In this document: positions 42,609 to 52,039 of the stretch, piece after piece
Layout of the letters: each line of letters begins with the position of its first letter
How positions within the stretch are numbered: position 1 is the first letter of the stretch
NCBI GenBank assembly: GCA_907163375.1
Contig: CAJQUW010016963.1
Location: 161,296 to 225,295 of the forward strand
From: Prostheceraeus crozeri
Taxonomy: Eukaryota > Platyhelminthes > Polycladida > Euryleptidae
Direction: 5' to 3'
Length of the DNA: 64,000 bases
The notes under the pieces: generated by a model
Told to the model about the DNA's origin: nothing
Database searches by the model: none
What the model saw: only the letters and a program-made list of their open reading frames with translations
Translations under genes and position numbers: made by a program

Positions 42609-42652
42609 ACACTTGACCTTGACCTTAGACCTGAACTTGACCTTTGACCTTC
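42609..42652 (-). promoter_or_regulatory. Cluster of AGGTCA nuclear-receptor half-sites
   Basis: On the minus strand there are four AGGTCA half-sites plus a variant in about 40 bp, including AGGTCAAAGGTCA (a perfect DR1) and TCAAGGTCA-type extended half-sites. The same pattern could arise from a degenerate TTGACC microsatellite. Confidence 0.35.
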
Positions 42653-42683
42653 ATACACTTCATACACGGCGGGGGGGGGCTCA

Positions 42684-42716
42684 AAATTTCTCGGGCGCCT
42701 CGCGCCCTCGAAATTT
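42684..42716. repeat. Hairpin 1 (inverted repeat)
   Basis: AAATTTC-TC-GGGCGC, loop CTC, GCGCCC-TC-GAAATTT. It follows a run of nine G and precedes hairpin 2. Confidence 0.8.
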
Positions 42717-42727
42717 TTCGGATTATA

Positions 42728-42778
42728 GGGTAAATAAATTTTCGAATGCGCTTCGCGCACTCGAAAATTTATTTACCC
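42728..42778. repeat. Hairpin 2, long near-perfect inverted repeat
   Basis: GGGTAAATAAATTTTCGA pairs with its exact complement at 42761-42778. After one A/C mismatch the inner TGCGC pairs with GCGCA over a 3-nt TTC loop. That is 23 paired positions. Confidence 0.9.
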
Positions 42779-42813
42779 ATGGGTTCCGGGTGCCATAGAT
42801 ACTCTTCTTGCTT

Positions 42814-42957
42814 CCCTAACCCTAAACCTAACCCTAAACCTAAACCTAACCCTAACCCTAACCCTAACCCTAACCCTAACCCTAACCCTAAACCTAACCC
42901 TAACCCTAAACCTAACCCTAACCCTAAACCTAACCCTAACCCTTAACCCTAACCCTA
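42814..42957. repeat. Interstitial telomeric repeat (CCCTAA)n
   Basis: About 24 hexamers of CCCTAA, with CCTAAA-type variants in the first third and near the end, in the orientation of a left chromosome end. The apparent open frame across it is only the translated repeat. Confidence 0.95.
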
Positions 42958-43323
42958 GTATTTTAATTTGATTATTTGAATTTTGGCGCGAAATTTGAAT
43001 TTTCGAAATTTAGCGCTTAATTCAAATTTTAATGTTCTATTCAAATCACACGTTTTATATCTTCAAATATGAATCATTATATGACTATTAATAATAACAT
43101 GTATATCAAATAATAGATCAGTCCATCAGTTCATATTACTTTGAATTCACTCTACTGTTTACATGTAGAAATCTTTCAACACATATGATGGCGCTTCCAT
43201 TTCTAAGGTTAAAAATAAACCAGCTGTTCCAATTCTTGTTTGAGTTATCAATTTTGTTTGACCGTACCAATTCCAGGATGTGATGTCATAAGGTCTTTGT
43301 TCATAGTTGCTTTGTCAATTTCA

Positions 43324-43331
43324 TATATAAA
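43324..43331 (+). promoter_or_regulatory. TATA box (TATATAAA) of the spliced gene
   Basis: It lies about 110 nt before the first splice donor (CTGAA|GTGAGT at 43435/43436), consistent with a non-coding first exon. Confidence 0.65.
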
Positions 43332-43349
43332 GAAGTTGCACACAACGAA

Positions 43350-46232
43350 TTTTCACTCATTTTCAAATAATTCAGTGTCCAGAGCAGACGTCGTTCTTCG
43401 TTCCTCCGTTCTCCGGTTCTTATTACAATTCTGAAGTGAGTTTCATTGTCATGTTGTGCTACTTTATAGGATATTCGGGAGTAGGAACATTATTAAGTTT
43501 TTATAACCAAATAGCTTTAAATATAGAAGCTTGGGTTTTAGGATAGGAACCCTTTATGTTATATCATAAACCATGTTTTTTTAATTTTTCATCCTATATT
43601 AAGTCATTGAGCGAGAGACATGAATATATCAGTTTAAATGTAAGTGTATTTGAATCAACAAGATTTTCACAGTTTGTAAATAAATAAAAAGATACCTAAA
43701 TAAAGCCTTCATCCATTTTAAATATTCAGTCTGTCATCTGCTAACAGATGTATGAAATTCAAGCTTGTTTAATTAAACAAATTGAGGATTGGTTGAAATT
43801 TTCGAAATTTCACTTTCATTCTATTATATTAATTTCGAAATTAAATAATAGTAAATCAGCTGTTTCCAAATTTCAACTCTTCTTATGAGCAAACCCTTTT
43901 CGAATAAATATCTAATTTTCGACTTTCGGTTTCAATTTCAACTTCAAATTTTATTTCTTTCTCAGATTTCTCCAATATGAAAGTAGCACTTAATAGAGCT
44001 TTGTTGATGGTATATTAATGCGTTCTCGTTTAACAAGAGATAAAATGATAATCAAATTTTTTCCTATTTAGAAATGGTCCGACATGAAAGCATTGCGCGA
44101 CAACGGCTGATCTTTCACTACTGTGAAACATGCCGACTGCCTGTTCGACATGCCAACAAGAGTGGTCACAAAGACTGCACATTCAAACAGGATTTCACGT
44201 ACCTCTATTGTTTAACCTGAAAGACATATGAGAGGAGCAACGACAAGGTAAACAGCGACTCAGCAAAGACCTTCATTGCCAAACATACTCCCTGTGCCCA
44301 ACAGAATGGCCGGAAAGGCATCAACTTTACCTCCAAGGCAGAGAAAAAGAAATTGGAGAGGCTATTTACCAAGGAAAGGCCGACTGAAGGCGTGCTCTCA
44401 CAGGTGGACGAGCCTTAGGCAAAGAAAGCCCCCAAGTCCCGAGTACCTAAGAAAGTCCCCAAGTCTCGAGAATTTATTGATGAGACTTTGAGTGATTTTG
44501 AGGTAAGTGCAGTCAATTCTAAATGCTAACTTGAACGGACAACCGACTCACAGTTGACAAAAAGTACTGCTTCCTTTAGATTAAAATAAATTTGTTGTTA
44601 ACAAATTTCAGGACATGGCGATGCCCCCACCGAAGAAAGCCAAGGTGTTGGTGCAGAAGAAACTGGTCGTTCAAGATGTGAGATTCTATTTACTCAGGTT
44701 AGTAATCGTGTGCATAAATTAAATCAATATTTCATAAATATTTCAGTGTGAGGTGCCCCGACCGCTGAAAGTCAGTTTCGAAGACAATAATGCGGTGGAA
44801 AACTTGCGAAAGGTAAGAAATTAATTTGCTTGTTACTTCTTAATGGGAAATTGAACATGAATTTCTATTTTCAGCTGTTTCCAAGTGTCCAAAGGTATCC
44901 TGCAATACCTCGGTTGAATTCGCCGGAAAAGAAAACCATCTCAAGTCCCGTAAGTGTGATTTTCATGGTCTACGATTCGATATCAGACAACAATACCAGG
45001 AAAAAAACTTTACATATATATAGTCTATGTCTATATTAATTCTCATTAATATCTATTTAGTTATAAAAACATTATCACATTTTCGCTGCAGGCTGTACTA
45101 TCTTTGTCCCTTAAAAGACATCAGCGGAGTTTTCTGTCTACGCCGGCGACCACCACATTTATAGAGGATAACGAGGAGAGGCCCTACTCCATTCATGAAT
45201 CATCGGGCGATTCATCAATTTCCGATGATTCCTCATCATCTGATGACGTCTCCACCACGTCGTCTCCAACATCCTCATCCGATGACGATAATTCGGTTGC
45301 AAATGTAAGTATAATGCTTAGATGACTGCATGAGCAGAGAACTTTTCCATTGTAATTTAGAAACCCACTTGAGTATAAATTAATTAATCTGCAATAGATC
45401 AATTTATCTTCTAGAATGATTCGATGGTTCTTTCGGAGGATGAAGGTGGATCAAATCGAAGGACAATCGAGCTGAAGGTATGTGAAATTCACATTTGGAG
45501 TTAATAAATGTCAACAAGTTAATTTTAATTTATGTAATTGAATTTACGTAGTGTTAATTTTAATTTTGATAAATGTTAACAATTGCAAATAGTTCATAAA
45601 CAATTGTTTCTTTTCGTTTACAGGACTCCGTGATGCATGCATCACAGGAGGTCTCCTTCAGCAACATCCGGGCATCCCCGAGCTGGAGTGTCCGCCTGCC
45701 GCCGTCCCCAATGATCTGCTTGGCTCCATCATCCCCTGCACGTCTTCCCTCGCCGGTATCTCCTCCGAACCCATTACCGACGCCAGGTGCAGCTCCTTCC
45801 TCCCCGGTACTACTTCCCACAACACCTCCCCCAGTTGCAGCTCTACCAACGTCGGATGTGACGGCTCCTCTCCCAGTGCGGGATTATAACGTCGACTTGG
45901 ACGCAACCTCGACAGAAGAGGATATGCAAAGCAAGTTGCGTCTCTGCAGGGATCGCCTACAGCAGGCAGAGGAGTGGGAGAAGAAAATGAAGGAGGAGAA
46001 CAGAGGCTTAATTGAATCTGTGAGGAACCTCACACAATCCAATCTCCTGTTGACCTCCCAGGTTTCAAATAGCCGTATCCACGAAAAGGAAACTTTAATG
46101 CACATCGAGTGTATGAACAATGGAATAAGAAAAGTGAGACTGACTCACATGAACGACTTCAGCGTCTGCGCAAAAGGATGCAGTCATTTGAAGCTGAATC
46201 ACAGCGGAATTGTAAAGTGTGCCAAACTTTAA
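43350..46232 (+). CDS. Eight-exon spliced accessory gene of Polinton 2, all coding introns phase 0
   Basis: A non-coding first exon ends at 43435. Coding exons are 44072-44502 (ATG at 44074), 44612-44677, 44747-44812, 44875-44949, 45092-45304, 45415-45477 and 45624-46232. All introns are GT-AG with good consensus, and every coding exon starts and ends on a codon boundary. The first coding exon has a Cys/His cluster (CETCRLPVRHANKSGHKDC), then Lys-rich sequence. The middle exons, of 21-25 residues each, are charged. Exon 6 is Ser/Asp-rich with many casein-kinase-like sites (SDDSSSSDDVSTTSS). The last has a Pro-rich stretch and a coiled coil (RLCRDRLQQAEEWEKKMKEE). Another frame near the 3' end shows a RING-like CKVC. 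The frame is not fully open as read (about two breaks). No family is recognised. Confidence 0.6.
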
Positions 46233-46358
46233 CTTTAACTTTTATCTTTCTTCATTTAGGAAAAAGAAATTATCAAACATTTTATGTTTTCTCTTTGCAT
46301 CAGATGGGAACATAAGCTATTGGCTAGTGATAACTTTGACGTCATAGGATGATAGATG

Positions 46359-46366
46359 TATATAAG
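46359..46366 (+). promoter_or_regulatory. TATA box (TATATAAG) of PolB
   Basis: It lies 39 nt before the ATG at 46398, leaving a very short leader. Confidence 0.7.
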
Positions 46367-46397
46367 GGCTTGCTAATTTCAATCCTCATCAATAATC

Positions 46398-49300
46398 ATG
46401 GTTGTCTGTACCAAGTGTGGAAAAGTATTTACTCTCATAGGCAATTTGCAACGTCATGAAAAATTTTGTAAGTAGGAAAAACGTATCAATGTAGCAAGTG
46501 TCCATATAAGATGAATAGGATTGATAATCTTAAGAGACATAAACTTGTATGCAATAATAAACCGAATGATAGCATAACAGAGTCAAATTCAAATAATCAA
46601 AATAGATCTACTTCTAAGCCAACAACCAGCGCTTCAACTAACATACAAAACTTTATGCAATACTGCTCTCGGTGTGGCAAAACGTATAACTCTATAAGTA
46701 GATTTCGACAGCATATGAATGTACATAATACAAATAGTGAGATGAATATGCATAATAACTATGGAACTGTTAGTCTCAGCGAAAGCGCACTCAATGGCCA
46801 TGCACGTGTGTATGATATCACGCCAACAACACCTACTGTGGACATAACATCATTCTTAGAAAGCATGCGTTCCATGTTAGGGAATTTAGTGTCTGACTTA
46901 CTAAGGAGCTATCAATTGCGCGGTCGTCTGATTGCACAAATTCGTTATGTCCGTTCTAATCCTCAAGAAGAAGAAACTTTTCTCGCACACTTTACCTCAT
47001 CATCCTCAAACTATATTTATGACTATGATGCTTGGTTTCAGGATCATCTAAATAGTCTAATAAATCATATTGAAGCCTTCACAAAAAAGGGTAGCAATTG
47101 GATTATAGATGATGTACAAAATATAGAGTTCAATGTAATAACAAGTCCAATACTGTCAGGTGGACAATCATTTCCTCTACCAAAGAAGTTAAAAAATTCT
47201 AAAGCTGTCATTAATGTTAATTCAAATGCAAATGATTGCTTCCTATATGCAGTTTTATCAATATTGCATTATAATGAAGTACCTTATTCAAGGAATGAAG
47301 TAAAATCATATAGTGACTGGACATCTGAGCTAAATATGGAAGGCATTTCCACACCAGTATCAATCAAAGATATTCCAAAATTTGAGAAAAATAATGATAT
47401 TGAAATTAACATTCACTTTTATGAAAATGGACTCAAAGGTGTTCGTTACAATAGTAACTTTACTGGTAGGCAAACGGTTAATATTTTGCTAATTCTAAAC
47501 AATGGAGCAGCACACTATTGTGGAATTCCAAAGCTGTCAAGATTGTATAGGAGAACTTTAAAAAGACATAAATACTTCTGCGAAAGATGCACTCAGTCAT
47601 TCACATATAAGACAACACTAGAACGACACTTCCAGTTTTGTATTCGAGGAAAAGCACAAATAGAAAAAATGCCATCGGATCTAAAAGTACTAACAAGTAG
47701 CATGGAATATCAACTAAGTCCTCCTTTAGTAATTTATGCAGATATAGAGTGCTATATTGATAATAAAATACATAAACCTGCGGCCATTGGAGCTTATCAT
47801 GTCTGGCATAATGCCCTTCAATCGAAATTTGAAAACAAGTATTACCTCTTTGAGGGAGAAAATTGCATTATTAGTTTCTTGCACCACTTAGAAACTGTAG
47901 CCCAAGACTTACGTGTATATGACAACCAATGTGCAACAACTAGGCAGCCAATGTCACTGTCAGCGGATGAAAAAGCACGCCATGAGAATGCAGAATGTTG
48001 CAACAAATGTAAATCGAAATTCAGCGATGAAGTCATAAAAGTTCGTGATCATGATCATATCACCGGACGATATAGGCAAACATTATGTAGGAAATGCAAT
48101 CTCCGGTTTAGACTTAACAGACGGGAGCTCCCCATATTTTTCCACAATTTTAAAAATTATGATAGTCACATCGTTTGCTATAAAGCGATTGGAAGAATGA
48201 AATCTTGGAAATTAGATGTTGTAGCATCAACTGCTGAAAAATATATAACTTTATCCGCCAGTGTCCCTGTAAATGAATACAAAGGGAAGACAGTATACTT
48301 TAAACTAAAATTCTTAGACTCATATCAATTTCTAAGTGCATCCTTGAGTGAATTAGCCAAGGGCTTGCAAACGTATGAGCATGTAGAGATATTAAGGGTA
48401 GAATTTCCACAATTAAGTGATAATGTTTTATATCAGAAGGGAGTGTTTCCATATTCATACTTCAAAAACTTAAACACGTTGACGGAAGACTGTCTACCAC
48501 CACAATTTGAATTCTATAATGATCTTACTCGTGAGCACTGTTCCGATAGTGAATATGAACACGCTAACAAGGCATGGATTGAATTTAATTGTAGCACATT
48601 TGGTGATTACATGCTGGCATATCTGAAGTTAGATGTTTTACTGTTGGCAGACATATTTGAAGTGTAAGAGCATTGAGTCAACGTGAGGATGAAGTCGACC
48701 CTGTACATTTTGTCAGTCTCCCACATCTTAGCTTTACCTCAGCATTAAATTTCTCTTCCAATGATCCCCCACACTACATACAAGATGAAAATATGTACAA
48801 TCTATTTGAACGAGGAATTAGAGGGGGTATGACTTTCACCAACATTCACCGAGCGCGTGCACGCATTGAAGAATTAGGAAATAATACACATGAAAGTCGA
48901 CATTTGACCTACTTAGATGTTAATAACCTTTACGGTTCTTCACTCAGTAGAAATCTACCCCACTCAAATTTCAAATGGTTGAATGAAAGTGAATTAGATA
49001 ATTTTTTAAATGAAGAAAATGTTCAAAATATAGATGATGATGGTGAAATCGGCTACATTTTTGATTTAGATTTAGAGTATCCTGCAGCCATTCATGATGA
49101 CACTGCCGATTTCCCATTAGCTCCAGAAATGCAGATGATTGAAAAGAAAATGTTTTCACACTATATGAAAAATCTATATGAAAAAGTAAGACCAAATACA
49201 CATTTTTCTTCTATCAAGAAACTTCTGCTCCATCAATTTGATAGGGAAAATTATGTAGTCCACTACTCAATTTTAAAATTTTACTTGACCATGGGCATGA

Positions 49301-50259
49301 AAATCAAGAAGATTCATAGTGGCATAAAACTCACACAAAAGCCTTGGTTAAAAACATACATTGATATGAACTCTCAAAAGAGGGCTCAATCAAACACTGA
49401 CTTCGAAAAGTCATTCTACAAATTGAAAAATAATTCTTTATATGGTAAAACAATGGAAAATGTAAGGAGAAGGAAAAAATTTAAACTAGTCAACAATGAG
49501 AAACAACTACTGAAATTGTCAAATCATCCTCTCTATGTTCAACACAAAATATTTGATGAAGATCTGGTTGGTATGGAAATGTACAAACCTTCAATAGTTT
49601 TAAATAAATTAATATATGTTGGTCAAGCAGTACTTGACTATAGTAAGTTGGAAATGTATCAATTATATTACAATGATCTAAAAGGGTGTCCACTGATAAA
49701 TAGAACGCGGCTTTGTGGAGGTGATACCGACAGTTTCTTCCTATGTTTATACACATCACCATCTGTCCGTCTGGAAGATATACTTCTATACTTCGGTGAA
49801 AAGTTTGACTCTTCAAACTATGACAGTCATCACAGACTATACTCAACTACAAACAAAGCTAGATTAGGTTGTTTTAAGGATGAGTGTGCTGGAAAGTTGC
49901 TTGAGGAAATGATCCTACTAAAACCGAAAATGTATTCAATGAAATATCTAGACTCTACGAATCATAGCATCAAGCGTGCAAAACGAATTCAGAGAGCAGC
50001 AGTTAAAAAATTGAAACATAATGACTATAGGAGTGTCTATTATAGTGAGAATGATACAACTGAAGATATGACAATTATAAATTCAAAAAATCACATAGTT
50101 AGCACAAAATCATTTAGGAAGCGAGGTCTTTCACTTTGGGAGGATAAGCGCTGTTGGCTGGATAAAAATTTATCATTACCATATGGACACTACAGCCTAG
50201 GTCTTCCCCCACCGTCGAAGAGAAGGAGATGCCTTCCTGTCACAGGTGATGTAGAATAA
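46398..50259 (+). pseudogene. Family B DNA polymerase of Polinton 2
   Basis: It starts shortly after a TATA box. The N-terminus carries three C2H2/C2HC fingers (CTKCGKVFTLIGNLQRH, CSKCPYKMNRIDNLKRH, CSRCGKTYNSISRFRQH). The Polinton N-terminal domain (NANDCFLYAVLSIL ... NNGAAHYCGI) has a Cys and a His that could form a peptidase-like pair. A further finger (CERCTQSFTYKTTLERHFQF) follows. The exonuclease part has Exo I VIYADIECYI, an endonuclease-VII-like module (KVRDHDHITGRY) and Exo II FFHNFKNYDSHIV. Polymerase motif A is YLDVNNLYGSS, B is KLKNNSLYGKTMENV and C is CGGDTDSFFL. The C-terminus is basic. It is broken (about two breaks) but well preserved. Confidence 0.9.
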
Positions 50260-50305
50260 GTCTAAATAAAACAATATAATATTCCACTTGTAATAGATCT
50301 TGCGA

Positions 50306-50474
50306 TTGCTGCATCTTCCGACATGTAGCAACACTTACTAATACATAAGCAGTCTTACTAAATTGAAATTTCTACATCTTTCCGATATGTAGAAACGATT
50401 ACTAATAAATAGGTAGTCCTAATGTGAATGAATATGTGAAGAATTTGTACTCAACATCATTCCGATATGTTGAG
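50306..50474 (+). ncRNA. Three hairpins with covarying stems and conserved loop
   Basis: Hairpin 1: TTGCTGCAT-CTTCCGAC-ATGTAGCAA (50306-50331), pairing fully if one G-U is allowed. Hairpin 2: TTTCTACAT-CTTTCCGAT-ATGTAGAAA (50369-50395), perfect. Hairpin 3: CTCAACAT-CATTCCGAT-ATGTTGAG (50450-50474), perfect. The stems differ from one another by paired changes, while the loop TTCCGA(C/T) and the closing ACAT/ATGT are kept (GCAT in hairpin 1). Linkers after 1 and 2 are also similar (TTACTAATA(C/A)ATA). They lie in the 3' flank of PolB and before the TBP-like gene. Type is uncertain: RNA structure or DNA protein-binding cruciform. Confidence 0.6.
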
Positions 50475-50515
50475 CTAATATAATAACAAACTTTAGGCAA
50501 ACATTAAACTCAAAT

Positions 50516-51097
50516 TTGAAACATAGATTTCGGAACATGCCTCATTACATAAGAACATGGAAACTTAGTGACGTCCAAAACGTTCACATAACAAATTCTA
50601 AAAGAATAGCATTTCGTCATTCAATAGCAAATAGTGTTCGAAAACATCGTGGCGTTTGCATTAGTATTGACTCATTGCCTTCACTGAAAGACTTCGCTGA
50701 TCTCATTGGCAACCATAAGACTCGGATCAAGATTCCTCTCGATGACAAGGTATGGATAAAGTGTGATTCAACAGTCAAACTATACGTCTGCTCACCAAAG
50801 CGGGAAAATGTTGAATATCGATTTTTTCGTTTCAGTGACGTCACATGGGAAACCTTTACAAGGAAGATACTACCACAGATAACGTCATTCATTAAAGATG
50901 GAGGACATCAAACGGTTGGAAGTTGTAAATCGGATGTTAACTACAAAAGCAAACTCAAAACTCAATCTACAAGAGATCGAGAGGAGTATACCCAACCGAA
51001 AACAATGGTTGCTGATAAAACGCAAATTGAAGCCGACAACGAGCTTACATCTTGGAAGACCCTCAATGTTAACATGGAGGATTCAGAGGAAGGATAA
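50516..51097 (+). CDS. Upstream ORF overlapping the TBP-like gene
   Basis: A basic open frame beginning MKHRFRNMPHYIRTWKLSDV, with a middle part that may be beta-rich (VWIKCDSTVKLYVCSPKREN, YRFFRFSDVTWETFTRKIL). The last ~65 codons overlap the TBP-like frame and look like a shadow of it. The first ~130 codons have ordinary composition and could be a separate protein or the N-terminal part of a longer TBP-like product. I recognise no domain. It follows the three hairpins by about 40 bp. Confidence 0.45.
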   Translation: MKHRFRNMPHYIRTWKLSDVQNVHITNSKRIAFRHSIANSVRKHRGVCISIDSLPSLKDFADLIGNHKTRIKIPLDDKVWIKCDSTVKLYVCSPKRENVEYRFFRFSDVTWETFTRKILPQITSFIKDGGHQTVGSCKSDVNYKSKLKTQSTRDREEYTQPKTMVADKTQIEADNELTSWKTLNVNMEDSEEG

Positions 51098-51467
51098 ATC
51101 TCTCACTATCCTATTCTTTCCAAATGGAACAATCCAATGTATTGGAAGGGTCTTGGAAGGTGATCTCTCATATCTACACTTTACTTTGGAACATTTACTT
51201 GGTGATTCATTATCTGATTGGAAAGTGAAGACAATGACCGTGTTATGTGAATTGCACTATCACTATGACTTCCGTAAAGTTACATCATCACATAATCTAA
51301 CTTATGAAGTGGAGCTATTTCCAACAGCTCAATTGACTAACTGGCATCCATATCATGTTCATGTGTTCCATAATGGAAAGATTGTGATAACCGGCATTAA
51401 AGACATAAGTGATGTGCCTCCCATCATATGTGATTGGAAAAAATGTTTCATGAAAACCAAATTGTAG
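50898..51467 (+). CDS. TATA-binding-protein-like protein of Polinton 2 (189 aa)
   Basis: The open frame shows the two-repeat TBP saddle. Repeat 1 runs from LEVVNRMLTTKANSKLNLQE (compare TBP 'NVVSTVNLxCKLDLKTI') to TWRIQRKDKSLTILFFPNGT followed by IQCIGRV (compare '[24 protein letters not shown]'). Repeat 2 runs from MTVLCELHYHYDFRKV ('MVGSCDVRFPIRLE') through YEVELFPTAQLTNW ('YEPELFPGLIYRM') and HPYHVHVFHNGKIVITGIKD ('VLLIFVSGKVVLTGAK') to ISDVPPII. Length and repeat spacing fit TBP cores of about 180 residues. TBP bends DNA at TATA boxes to start transcription in the nucleus. The gene sits directly behind PolB on the same strand. TBP-like proteins are known in some large DNA viruses; I recall none in Polintons. 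The family call is by eye. Confidence 0.75.
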   Translation: MEDIKRLEVVNRMLTTKANSKLNLQEIERSIPNRKQWLLIKRKLKPTTSLHLGRPSMLTWRIQRKDKSLTILFFPNGTIQCIGRVLEGDLSYLHFTLEHLLGDSLSDWKVKTMTVLCELHYHYDFRKVTSSHNLTYEVELFPTAQLTNWHPYHVHVFHNGKIVITGIKDISDVPPIICDWKKCFMKTKL

Positions 51468-51574
51468 ATTTTGTATATATGTGAATAGATAATGAAATAT
51501 GAACATGTTTTTGTTTTCCTTATAAACCCTTGTTTTGGAAAAAAGAGAGCAAGTTAATGATACAACATAAAACG

Positions 51575-52039
51575 TTATTTCAAAACTGTTTCGACATATT
51601 TAGTAAGAATTACATCATTTTTATCACAGTTTTTTGAAAATAGTTCTAAAGCACTTTTACAGTTATTTTTCAATGGTCTCTCATTGACAAAATAGAGTAC
51701 ATAGCCACCGCACATTAGAGATGTATTACTTTGAAGTGGGAACGATGTCACTTTCCTAACAGTCCAGGAGAACCTGTTCATCCATAATGCGATATCATGT
51801 AAACGAGGTTGATTAAGAGAGTCAAAATATTCGGCCACTTTATAACGATTGATGTATACAGCAATCCAATGTTTTCCGGGAAGATTGTTGGTATCCGTAT
51901 TGATGATAAGCGAACAAGGATGGAAAGGAATTGAATCAGGTAAATTATCTCTAGAAAAGACATTGAGAAATATTGTCTTGGAGTAGGGATGAGCTTTCCT
52001 CATTTTCCTCAAGATTTCTATGTTGCTTAAGTTACTCAT
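51575..52039 (-). CDS. Adenain-type cysteine protease of Polinton 2
   Basis: A maturation protease of the adenovirus C5/Ulp1-like class. The catalytic His is in NLPGKHWIAVYI, the acidic residue in AEYFDSLNQPRL, and the Gln and Cys in PLQSNTSLMCGGYVLYFVNE. At 154 residues it is slightly shorter than adenain (about 200). The start overlaps the end of the capsid gene by 4 bp (ATGA-type overlap), so the two may be co-transcribed. It cleaves Gly-containing sites in minor capsid proteins during assembly; the neighbouring pX-like protein has several GG motifs. The frame is intact. It is the first of the leftward structural block and has no counterpart in Polinton 1. Confidence 0.88.
   Translation of the reverse strand: MSNLSNIEILRKMRKAHPYSKTIFLNVFSRDNLPDSIPFHPCSLIINTDTNNLPGKHWIAVYINRYKVAEYFDSLNQPRLHDIALWMNRFSWTVRKVTSFPLQSNTSLMCGGYVLYFVNERPLKNNCKSALELFSKNCDKNDVILTKYVETVLK

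Noticed and set aside
42746-42946. Open frame encoding Asn-Pro/Lys-Pro repeats
   Set aside because: It is the translation of the CCCTAA telomere tract.
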